The notes under the pieces are model-generated. The model did no database searches. It was not told the DNA's origin and saw only the letters and a program-made list of their open reading frames with translations. A program made the position numbers and the translations under genes. Below are positions 1 to 5,121 of a stretch of 11,293 bases of DNA, piece after piece. Position 1 is the stretch's first letter. Every line of letters begins with the position of its first letter. Source of the stretch: SCTD01 sp036675425 (lineage in GTDB: Bacteria > Actinomycetota > Actinomycetes > Mycobacteriales > SCTD01); the NCBI GenBank assembly GCA_036675425.1, contig JAKFFB010000272.1, positions 1 through 11,293 on the forward strand, in the 5' to 3' direction.

Positions 1-209
1 GCACCGGGAGCGGCCGCGCCGCCACCCGGAGCGGCGCCCGGGGCCGCGCCCGCGGCGCCGCCCTGCTGCGGCGACCAGGCCCCTGCCTCAGCAGCCAGGG
101 GTGCGCCCAGCTCGGCCTGCTGAGCCGGGAGGGAGGGCACGACGGCAGCCAGCACGAGCTGGACGGCGACGAGGACGAGGAACGGCGCGTATCGACGCAC
201 GGGGGGCAT
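1..209 (-). CDS. Secreted/exported protein, N-terminal part only (possible substrate-binding protein)
   Basis: Only the first 69 codons lie in the window; the gene runs off the left edge. Reading from the ATG at 209, the protein starts MPPVRRYAPF, then has a hydrophobic stretch (about residues 8-28, rich in V, L and A) after two arginines. This is a typical signal peptide or single N-terminal membrane helix. A linker very rich in Ala, Gly, Pro and Gln follows. There is no lipobox cysteine, so a lipoprotein is unlikely. A GGAG sits about 6 nt before the ATG, so the start is well supported. It begins 48 nt after the hydroxylase gene on the same strand, so the two may be co-transcribed. Low-complexity linkers of this kind follow the signal sequence in some actinobacterial ABC-transporter solute-binding proteins. 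That identity is a guess from resemblance, because the conserved part is outside the window. Confidence 0.7.
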   Translation of the reverse strand, partial: MPPVRRYAPFLVLVAVQLVLAAVVPSLPAQQAELGAPLAAEAGAWSPQQGGAAGAAPGAAPGGGAAAPG

Positions 210-257
210 GGGAGCTCCAACGCAGCACTGCGCAGACGAGAGGGACGAGCAGGCCTG

Positions 258-932
258 TCAGCCGAGCAGCGACTTCACCGTCGGTGACAGCGGTACGTCG
301 TTCTTCGACGGGTTCGTGCCCAGGACCTGGTCCCCGAGGGTGCGGGACACCCCGAACCAGTAGTTCTCGTTGCGGAAGTGGTGCAGCCGGTGGTTCACGT
401 AGAGCTTGCGGTAGGCAGCCGTCTTGGGCTTGTAGTCGGTGTGGATGAGGAAGTGGATCCACTCGTAGCCGAGCATGAACACGGCCGCCGTGAGGGCCAG
501 CGTCCAGCGGTCGGCGACGTTGCCGAGCAGCATCGCGATGCCGCCGACGATCAGCGAGAAGGTGATCAGGCCCGGGATCGGCATGGCCAGGATCTCCAGG
601 TTGCGGGGGTCCTCGTGGTGGCGTCGGTGCTTCTTGGCGACGTAGAGGTCGACCTCACGGCCGAAGATCCGGCGCGGGCGGGCGTGCAGGACCCAGACGT
701 GGGTCGTCCACTCGATGAAGGGCTGCACCGCGAAGACCGCCGCCACGATGAGCACCTGCTGCCAGCGCCAGTCGCCGGCCAGCAGGCGCGCCACGAGCAC
801 GCCCGCCGTGATGACCATGATCAGCACCGGCGACAGGTGCGAGGAGAAGATTCCGAACGCCTCCCGCAGGGTGCGGGCACGGCGGGTGGGCACGGCGCCG
901 GCCGTGTCCTCGGTCACAGGGAGGGTCGACAT
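258..932 (-). CDS. Fatty acid hydroxylase / sterol desaturase family membrane di-iron protein
   Basis: This 224-residue integral membrane protein carries all the histidine clusters of the fatty acid hydroxylase superfamily: HxxxxH at H78/H83, HxxHH at H102/H105/H106, HxxxH at H160/H164 and HxxHH at H181/H184/H185. These histidines bind a di-iron centre that oxidises a C-H bond of a lipid-like substrate (fatty acid, sterol or carotenoid in known members). Hydrophobic segments at about 34-51, 60-73, 120-137 and 144-164 give a four-helix layout with the metal site on the cytoplasmic face. The start is the ATG at 932. It has no Shine-Dalgarno, but a TATCGT -10 lies 8 nt upstream, so the message is probably leaderless. 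It diverges from a tetR gene across a palindrome, so repression by that regulator is likely. The family is clear; the substrate is unknown. Confidence 0.88.
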   Translation of the reverse strand: MSTLPVTEDTAGAVPTRRARTLREAFGIFSSHLSPVLIMVITAGVLVARLLAGDWRWQQVLIVAAVFAVQPFIEWTTHVWVLHARPRRIFGREVDLYVAKKHRRHHEDPRNLEILAMPIPGLITFSLIVGGIAMLLGNVADRWTLALTAAVFMLGYEWIHFLIHTDYKPKTAAYRKLYVNHRLHHFRNENYWFGVSRTLGDQVLGTNPSKNDVPLSPTVKSLLG

Positions 933-940
933 GGGAGGCG

Positions 941-969
941 ACGATAGGCCGTGTCGAGTAAATGAACAA
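941..969 (-). promoter_or_regulatory. Promoter of the hydroxylase gene (leaderless type)
   Basis: On the minus strand TTGTTC (969-964) is followed by a 17-bp spacer and TATCGT (946-941). The -10 ends 8 nt before the ATG at 932, so transcription should start at or next to the start codon. The -35 lies inside the palindrome at 954-983, which would let a bound repressor block RNA polymerase. Confidence 0.55.
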
Positions 970-983
970 GTTCCATCTCTCGA
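954..983. promoter_or_regulatory. Probable TetR-type operator (30-bp interrupted palindrome)
   Basis: The sequence is symmetric about 968/969. The outer arms TCGAG (954-958) and CTCGA (979-983) match perfectly, as do the inner arms GAAC (964-967) and GTTC (970-973). One further pair matches between them, giving 10 of 15 paired positions. It lies in the 74-bp gap between a tetR gene and a divergent enzyme gene and overlaps the putative -35 of the hydroxylase. TetR-family regulators usually bind such palindromes next to their own genes. The binding itself is inferred. Confidence 0.6.
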
Positions 984-993
984 TTTTCGGAGG

Positions 994-999
994 TAGCAT
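994..999 (+). promoter_or_regulatory. -10 element of the tetR gene (leaderless type)
   Basis: TAGCAT ends 7 nt before the ATG at 1007. A poor -35 match, TTCCAT (971-976), lies 17 bp further upstream inside the palindrome, which would fit autorepression. A GGAGG at 989-993 is 13 nt from the ATG, too far for an ordinary Shine-Dalgarno, and it would lie upstream of the predicted transcript. Confidence 0.5.
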
Positions 1000-1006
1000 C
1001 CGCGCC

Positions 1007-1651
1007 ATGCGAGCGGACGCCTCGGGCCACCTCGACGAGGCCCTCGCCGCCTCCGGGGGACGCCCGTACGCCGGGCGCTCCCCCGACGAGCGGCGCGAGC
1101 AGCGCCGCCGGCGGCTGCTGGACGCGGGCCTGCAGGTCTTCGGCACGGTCGGCTACGACGAGGCCACCATCACGCTGCTCTGCGCCACGGCGCGGGTCGG
1201 CAACAAGGCGTTCTACGAGGAGTTCCCGACCCGCGAGGCGCTGCTGCTGGAGGTCGCCACCGAGATCGTCGGCTCGGCCGCCGAGCGACTGGAAGCCGCC
1301 CTGGTCGCCGCCCCGAACGACCTCGAGCAGCGGGTCCGGGCCGGGCTGACCGCCTACATCGGCTACCTCACCGAGGACCCGCGCCGGGTCCGCATCGCCT
1401 ACCGCGAGGTGCGCATCGCGCCGCTGGAGCCCGAGCGGCAGTTCGCCTCGGTGAGCTTCGCCGCGCTGGTCGCCGAGCAGGTGGCCCAGCTCGGCATCGG
1501 CCGGCACGCCCAGGACAACCTGCTGCTCGCGCTGGCGCTCACCGGCGGGGTCGGCGAGCTGCTCAACTACTGGACGACGGCCGCGGACAAGCCCTCCACC
1601 GAGCGCCTGGTCGAGGAGCTGACCCGGCTCTACGTCGCCGCCCTGCGCTGA
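1007..1651 (+). CDS. TetR/AcrR family transcriptional regulator
   Basis: The protein has 214 residues from the ATG at 1007. A basic stretch (about 29-37) precedes a TetR-type helix-turn-helix around residues 38-83. It has the usual order: LLDAGLQVFGTVGYDEATI, then the recognition-helix region VGNKAFYEEFPTREALL. The rest (about 90-214) is helical and would form the ligand-binding and dimerisation domain, which varies too much to predict an inducer. The gene reads away from the hydroxylase gene and shares its control region, so it probably represses both. An in-frame ATG at 962 would add 15 residues but lies inside the palindrome and upstream of the -10, so I prefer 1007. The stop at 1651 is 6 nt from the end of the convergent gene. 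The family is near certain; the target and inducer are inferred or unknown. Confidence 0.92.
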   Translation: MRADASGHLDEALAASGGRPYAGRSPDERREQRRRRLLDAGLQVFGTVGYDEATITLLCATARVGNKAFYEEFPTREALLLEVATEIVGSAAERLEAALVAAPNDLEQRVRAGLTAYIGYLTEDPRRVRIAYREVRIAPLEPERQFASVSFAALVAEQVAQLGIGRHAQDNLLLALALTGGVGELLNYWTTAADKPSTERLVEELTRLYVAALR

Positions 1652-1657
1652 CCCCGG

Positions 1658-2563
1658 TCAGGCGCAGGCGTCGAGCACCACGGGCAGCCGGACCTGCGGC
1701 CCCTGCCGGCCGCCCGGCTCGGCCGCGACCCGCAGCGAGAGCTCCTGCACGCCGCCGAACCGCTCGACCCGCAGGACCAACCGGCCGGTCGAGCCGAGCG
1801 CGGCGCAGTCCGGCACCCGGAAGCGCAGCCCGAGCACCACCAGTCCGTCGGTGACGATCGTCCGGCCGCCGTCGAGCACCCGCGGTGTCACCACCACCCC
1901 GGGCACGTCGGCGTCGACGGACAGCAGCCGCACCGGCGGACCGGCGTTGCGCACCTCCAGCCGGGCCACCCCCTCGACGGCGTCGCCGACGCGGCGGGAG
2001 GTCCCGCCGGCGGCCCGCGCCCCGACGTCGGTCGGCTCCCCCGGCCGCTCCCCGCGCGCGCTCAGCGGGCAGCTGCCCAGCTCGATGCCCTCGGAGCCGG
2101 AGCCCGCCTCCACGACGGGGACCCGCTCCTGCTCGTCGTCGACCCGCAGGACCAGCGTCCCGGGCAGCACCAGCGACGCGCAGGACGGGATCGTGTAGGT
2201 CACGCGCACGCGCTGCTCGTCGTACGCCCCCAGCTCGTCCGGGAGCTCGGGCTCCAGCCGGTTCACGCGCAGTCCCTCGACCTCGAGCACCAGGCCGCCC
2301 AGGCGCGCCGGCCGGTCGCGCCGGTTGACGAGCAGCAGCTCGAGGCCGCCGAGCGCCACGCCGCCGACGGTCGAGGAGCGCGCGTCGAGCAGCCGCACCG
2401 CGACGTCGGGCCGGGCCGCCTCCCGCCGCTGGTCGACCGCGACCAGTCCCCCGCCGACCAGCGCCAGCACGACCGTCAGCGCCACCGCCCACGCCGGGAC
2501 CCGGCGAGCCAGCGCGACGACCGAGACCGGCTCGCGCTCGGCGCCGCTCTCGAGCAGGTCCAT
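1658..2563 (-). CDS. Membrane-anchored protein with two tandem Cys-pair domains, function unknown
   Basis: I do not recognise a family for this 301-residue protein. A short charged N-terminus (1-23) leads into one membrane helix (about 24-43, Ala/Val/Leu rich), so the remainder should lie outside the membrane. The exterior is beta-rich and appears to hold two related domains. The first has IPSCASL (C128) followed by a GTLVLRV strand and a second cysteine, C165. The second has VPDCAAL (C253), then GRLVLRV, and C300 as the penultimate residue. The four cysteines could form one disulfide per domain. An Arg/Gly/Pro-rich linker at about 168-190 joins them. I chose the ATG at 2563 because it directly precedes the membrane-anchor region and has a -10-like GAGAAT 6 nt upstream; the frame stays open much further upstream, but only opposite other genes. 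It diverges from the Lrp/AsnC-domain gene with a 33-bp gap. Confidence 0.75.
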   Translation of the reverse strand: MDLLESGAEREPVSVVALARRVPAWAVALTVVLALVGGGLVAVDQRREAARPDVAVRLLDARSSTVGGVALGGLELLLVNRRDRPARLGGLVLEVEGLRVNRLEPELPDELGAYDEQRVRVTYTIPSCASLVLPGTLVLRVDDEQERVPVVEAGSGSEGIELGSCPLSARGERPGEPTDVGARAAGGTSRRVGDAVEGVARLEVRNAGPPVRLLSVDADVPGVVVTPRVLDGGRTIVTDGLVVLGLRFRVPDCAALGSTGRLVLRVERFGGVQELSLRVAAEPGGRQGPQVRLPVVLDACA

Positions 2564-2569
2564 GCTGCG

Positions 2570-2575
2570 ATTCTC
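2570..2575 (-). promoter_or_regulatory. -10-like element of the membrane-protein gene
   Basis: GAGAAT on the minus strand ends 6 nt before the ATG at 2563. It keeps the A at position 2 and T at position 6 that matter most in a -10 box, but lacks the first T. No Shine-Dalgarno is present. This is the weakest of the leaderless-type promoters in the window. Confidence 0.35.
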
Positions 2576-2584
2576 GCCCAGCGA

Positions 2585-2590
2585 TAGGTT
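2585..2590 (+). promoter_or_regulatory. -10 element of the Lrp/AsnC-domain gene (leaderless type)
   Basis: TAGGTT ends 6 nt before the GTG at 2597, and no Shine-Dalgarno is present. No good -35 is visible. The 33-bp gap to the divergent gene means the two promoters overlap. Confidence 0.5.
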
Positions 2591-2596
2591 CGACGC

Positions 2597-2878
2597 GTGA
2601 TCACCGCCATCGTCATGATCAGTGCCGCCGTCGACCAGATCCCCGAGGTCGCGCAGCGGATCGCCGAGCTCGAGGGCGTGAGCGAGGTCTACTCCGTCGC
2701 GGGCGACGTGGACCTCGTCGCGATGGTGCGGGTGCGCCGGCACGAGGACCTGCACGACGCCATCGCCGGCCGGCTCAACAAGGTCGACGGCGTCCAGGCG
2801 ACGCAGACGCTGATCGCCTTCCATGCCTACAGCAAGCACGACCTCGAGGCGACCTTCTCCCTCGGCATGGAGAGCTGA
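2597..2878 (+). CDS. Stand-alone Lrp/AsnC ligand-binding (RAM) domain protein
   Basis: The protein has 93 residues and consists only of the alpha/beta ligand-binding domain of the Lrp/AsnC family. Visible marks are an N-terminal strand (ITAIVMISA), a helix ending LEGVSEVY, the GDVDLVAMVRV strand (about 36-46), a helix HEDLHDAIAGRLNKVDGV, and a final strand TQTLIAFHAY. The helix-turn-helix of full regulators (about 150 residues) is absent, and no room exists for it upstream. Such short proteins form oligomers that bind amino acids in known relatives. This one may be a sensor or a partner of another protein; it should not bind DNA by itself. The GTG at 2597 is the only start that fits the domain. 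It is convergent with trpD, across the inverted repeat at 2895-2953. The domain call is firm; an amino-acid-sensing role tied to trpD is a guess. Confidence 0.88.
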   Translation: MITAIVMISAAVDQIPEVAQRIAELEGVSEVYSVAGDVDLVAMVRVRRHEDLHDAIAGRLNKVDGVQATQTLIAFHAYSKHDLEATFSLGMES

Positions 2879-2894
2879 GGCCCCACTCCCGCAA

Positions 2895-2953
2895 CGATCT
2901 TCGTCCTCGTGTGGGTGGCCACGCGGGAGCGGGCCACAACAGGACGAAGATCG
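2895..2953. repeat. Long inverted repeat between convergent genes (terminator or dispersed hairpin)
   Basis: The 13-base arms CGATCTTCGTCCT (2895-2907) and AGGACGAAGATCG (2941-2953) are perfectly complementary. After a 2x2 mismatch, TGTGG (2910-2914) pairs with CCACA (2934-2938), leaving a 19-nt loop that itself contains the palindrome GTGGCCAC. The hairpin sits between the stops of the Lrp/AsnC-domain gene (2878) and trpD (2962), so it could end transcription from both sides. It lacks a T-run. The less GC-rich arms and exact symmetry also suit a repeated intergenic element. Confidence 0.65.
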
Positions 2954-2961
2954 CCGAGGGA

Positions 2962-3996
2962 TCAGGGACGCAGGGACCGGCTGACCTCGACCCAGCGGTC
3001 GAGCAGCCTGCGGGCGGCGCCACTGTCGAGCGACTCCGCCGCCGTGGCGAAGCCCGCCTGCAGCCGCTCCACCAGCGGCGCGTCGGCAGCGGCGTGGGCG
3101 GCCAGCGCCGCGGCTGCGTTGAGCAGCACGGCGTCGCGCACCGGCCCGGTCGCGCCGTCGAGCAACGCCCGCGCGACGCCGGCGTTGTAGGCGGCGTCCG
3201 CGCCGCGCAGGTCCTCGATCGTGGCGTACGGGAGCCCGAGCGACGCGGGGTCGAACGACTCCTCCACCACCGTCCCGCCGCGGACCACCCACACCGTGGA
3301 CGGTCCGGTGACCGACAGCTCGTCCAGCCCGTCGGCCCCGCGGAAGACCAGCGCGTCCGCGCCGCGGGCGGCGAGCACCCCGGCCATCACCGGTGCGAGC
3401 CGCGGGTCGGAGACCCCGACCGCCTGGGCCGCGGGCCGCGCCGGGTTGGTCAGCGGCCCGAGCACGTTGAAGACCGTCGGCACCCCGAGGTCGCGCCGGG
3501 CGACGGCGGCGTGCCGCATCCCGGGGTGGAAGACCGGTGCGAAGCAGAACGCGATGCCGGCCTGCTCCAGGCACGGCCCGACCGCGGCCGGCGGCAGGTC
3601 GACGACGACGCCGAGCTCCTCGAGCAGGTCGGCCGACCCGCAGGCCGACGACGCCGCGCGGTTGCCGTGCTTGACGACCGGCACGCCGGCGCCGGCCACG
3701 ACGAGCGCGGCCATGGTCGAGATGTTGACGGTGTTCTGCCGGTCGCCGCCGGTGCCGCAGGTGTCGACCACCCGGCCGACGACCCGCACCTCCGCCGCCT
3801 CGGCGAGCATCACCTCGACGAAGCCGGCGACCTCGGCCGGCGTCTCGCCCTTGGCGCGCAGCGCGACGACGAAGCCCGCGACCTGCGCGGGGCTGGCCTC
3901 GCCCGCCATCACCTCGCCCATGACCCAGGCGGTGTCGGCGGTGGTCAGGTCCTCGCCTCGCAGCAGCGACCCCAGCAGGGCCGGCCAGGCGGTCAC
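2962..3996 (-). CDS. trpD: Anthranilate phosphoribosyltransferase
   Basis: TrpD transfers the phosphoribosyl group of PRPP to anthranilate, the second step from chorismate to tryptophan, in the cytoplasm. The 344-residue length is normal. The helical N-terminal domain (1-70) is followed by the PRPP loop CGTGGD (80-85), NIST (91-94), the anthranilate-site KHGNR (109-113), the SADLLEELG segment (121-129), NVLGPLTNPA (about 177-186) and a GLDELS motif whose acidic pair binds magnesium in the family. Nothing essential looks missing. The GTG start at 3996 is 7 nt after the stop of the receiver gene, with no Shine-Dalgarno, so translation is probably coupled to it. No other trp gene is nearby. Its position near ctaE-qcrCAB matches that of M. 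tuberculosis trpD, so it is the housekeeping enzyme. Confidence 0.97.
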   Translation of the reverse strand: MTAWPALLGSLLRGEDLTTADTAWVMGEVMAGEASPAQVAGFVVALRAKGETPAEVAGFVEVMLAEAAEVRVVGRVVDTCGTGGDRQNTVNISTMAALVVAGAGVPVVKHGNRAASSACGSADLLEELGVVVDLPPAAVGPCLEQAGIAFCFAPVFHPGMRHAAVARRDLGVPTVFNVLGPLTNPARPAAQAVGVSDPRLAPVMAGVLAARGADALVFRGADGLDELSVTGPSTVWVVRGGTVVEESFDPASLGLPYATIEDLRGADAAYNAGVARALLDGATGPVRDAVLLNAAAALAAHAAADAPLVERLQAGFATAAESLDSGAARRLLDRWVEVSRSLRP

Positions 3997-4003
3997 GGAG
4001 GGC

Positions 4004-4420
4004 TCAGTGGACGGCGCGACGCACCGGCAGGCCGGCCTCGCGCCGGCGGAGCAGCTCGACCAGGGCGGCGGTGAGCTCGGGGGCGTCGATGGGGTGGGAC
4101 ACGACGGCGTCGGCCTGCGACCACGTGGCGAGCCACTGGTCGGCGGCCCGGGCGATGACGACCAGCACCTGCGGGCAGTCGGGCAGCTCGTCCTTCATCT
4201 GCTTGGCCAGGCCCAGCCCGCCCGTCGGCCACGCCTCGCCGTCGAGGACCACGGCGTCGACGTCGCCGGCGTCGACCGCCGCGAGCACCTCCTTGCCGGT
4301 GGTGCACTCGATCCACTCGATCCGGCCCAGGTCGTCGGCCGGCCGCCGGCCGACGGCCGTGCGGACCGCGTCGCGGATCGCCGCGTCGTCGCTGTAGACC
4401 ACGACCGAGGGGCTGCTCAT
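4004..4420 (-). CDS. Degenerate response-regulator receiver-domain protein, no output domain
   Basis: This 138-residue protein has the fold pattern of a CheY-like receiver: the VVVYSDD strand with an acidic pair (D11, D12), the VVLDGE strand with the candidate phospho-acceptor D60, the VLVVIARA strand, and an ADAVVSHPID segment. Two switch positions depart from the family: the usual Thr/Ser after strand 4 is I89, and the conserved Lys before Pro is H109. It may not be switched by phosphorylation in the usual way. No DNA-binding domain follows and no kinase gene is near. I recall similar short receiver-like proteins with an HP in place of KP in other actinobacteria, so this may be a conserved subfamily. 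The ATG at 4420 has a TACGAT -10 box 7 nt upstream. It probably forms an operon with trpD. The actual role is unknown. Confidence 0.8.
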   Translation of the reverse strand: MSSPSVVVYSDDAAIRDAVRTAVGRRPADDLGRIEWIECTTGKEVLAAVDAGDVDAVVLDGEAWPTGGLGLAKQMKDELPDCPQVLVVIARAADQWLATWSQADAVVSHPIDAPELTAALVELLRRREAGLPVRRAVH

Positions 4421-4427
4421 GGCGCAG

Positions 4428-4458
4428 ATCGTACGGGCGCCGGTCCGCCTCGGGTCAG
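4428..4458 (-). promoter_or_regulatory. Promoter of the receiver-trpD operon (leaderless type)
   Basis: On the minus strand, CTGACC (4458-4453) is followed by a 19-bp spacer and TACGAT (4433-4428), which ends 7 nt before the ATG at 4420. The -35 overlaps the stop codon of the upstream zinc-finger gene. The spacer is a little long. Confidence 0.5.
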
Positions 4459-4634
4459 CGGGGCAGCGCGCCCGGGCCCTTCCACGGGGTCGCCACGGTG
4501 TGGGTGTAGCAGTTCGGGCCGGCGTTGTAGGCCGACAGCCGGCTGCCGCAGACCTCGCACGCCGCGCTCCCGGTGGTGCGCGCCTTCGCGACGGGCTTGA
4601 GGGTGGACCCGGTCAAGCGGCTGCCCGATGCCAA
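4455..4634 (-). CDS. Small zinc-finger-like protein, 59 residues
   Basis: This small gene begins with TTG at 4634. The start is supported by GAGGAG (4646-4641) at 6-nt spacing, the best Shine-Dalgarno in the window, and by the lack of any in-frame ATG or GTG between the upstream stop (4694-4692) and that TTG. The N-terminus (2-24) is basic and unstructured-looking. Residues 26-45 carry C26-x2-C29-x12-C42-x2-H45, a CCCH set suited to binding one zinc ion, within CEVCGSRLSAYN and NCYTH. The tail is Pro/Gly rich. I recall short proteins with a C-x2-CG...LS-x-YN core in other actinomycetes, where they are uncharacterised; nucleic-acid binding would be a guess. It has its own strong promoter and lies 34 nt upstream of the receiver gene on the same strand, so read-through into that operon is possible. 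Confidence 0.75.
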   Translation of the reverse strand: MASGSRLTGSTLKPVAKARTTGSAACEVCGSRLSAYNAGPNCYTHTVATPWKGPGALPR

Positions 4635-4688
4635 CGCGTGCTCCTCGCCTCGTCCGCTGCCGGTGTGGCGGCGGTCACATGGGGGCGC

Positions 4689-4718
4689 ACCCTAGGCAGG
4701 CCGAGGAGCCCGGGTCAA
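4689..4718 (-). promoter_or_regulatory. Near-consensus housekeeping promoter for the zinc-finger gene
   Basis: TTGACC (4718-4713), an 18-bp spacer and TAGGGT (4694-4689) on the minus strand make the best sigma-70-type promoter in the window. Transcription should start near 4682, giving a leader of roughly 50 nt before the Shine-Dalgarno-led TTG start. It lies just after the end of the RraB-like gene. Confidence 0.7.
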
Positions 4719-4738
4719 GCAAACGCGCAGGTCAGGGC

Positions 4739-5119
4739 CTATGCGACAGGCCGGTGCAGCGCGTCCCAGCCGCGCACGTCGCCGCCCAGCCGCTGGGCCA
4801 GCCCGGCCATCCGGGACCGCTCCTGGCTGACCGACAGCGCCGTCAGCAGCTGGGTCCGGACCGCCAGCACCTCCCCCGTGTCCCCGGGCACCACGTCGTA
4901 GCCCTCCTCGGCGAGCAGCTCGCGCGCCCGCTCCAGCGCGTCTCCGGCGAGTCCGACCAGGCAGTGCCGCACCAGCACCGGCCGGTCGAGGTCCAGACCG
5001 GCCAGCACCTCGGAGTCGGCCCGCGCCGGGTCGCGCGACTCCGCCAGCAGCACCAGCGCCGGGTCGGCGGGGTCCAGCCGGACCGGCTCGGCCGTACGCC
5101 GGCGCCGCAGCAAGCGCAC
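4739..5119 (-). CDS. RraB-domain-like conserved protein
   Basis: The product has 126 residues. A basic N-terminus (about 1-10) is followed by two similar strand-helix units. From about residue 46 it reads as strand (RPVLVRHCLVG), helix (DALERARELLAEEGYDVV), strand (GEVLAVRTQ), helix (SVSQERSRMAGLAQRLGG) and ends VRGWDAL. The layout of a score-like strand, a helix ending G-[YF]-x-V and a terminal GG-x-x-x-GW matches the ribonuclease E inhibitor RraB domain. I assign that domain by pattern only; an effect on RNase E is not shown. It contains no membrane segment. The GTG start at 5119 lies 2 nt after the ctaG stop, so it should be translated by coupling in one operon with the oxidase assembly gene. 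Alternative: an actinobacterial protein of unknown function specific to this locus. Confidence 0.6.
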   Translation of the reverse strand: MRLLRRRRTAEPVRLDPADPALVLLAESRDPARADSEVLAGLDLDRPVLVRHCLVGLAGDALERARELLAEEGYDVVPGDTGEVLAVRTQLLTALSVSQERSRMAGLAQRLGGDVRGWDALHRPVA

Positions 5120-5121
5120 GG

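Noticed and set aside
962..1006. Earlier in-frame ATG for the tetR gene
   Set aside because: It lies inside the palindrome and upstream of the TAGCAT box, and the added residues do not belong to the TetR fold.
2564..3574. Upstream in-frame extension of the membrane-protein gene to 638 codons
   Set aside because: The extension runs antisense through the Lrp/AsnC-domain gene and over trpD; the ATG at 2563 directly precedes the membrane-anchor region and has a -10-like element.
4675..4680. ATGTGA near the predicted 5' end of the zinc-finger transcript (a minimal start-stop)
   Set aside because: It is an intriguing position for a leaderless start-stop element, but six bases can arise by chance and no conservation can be checked.
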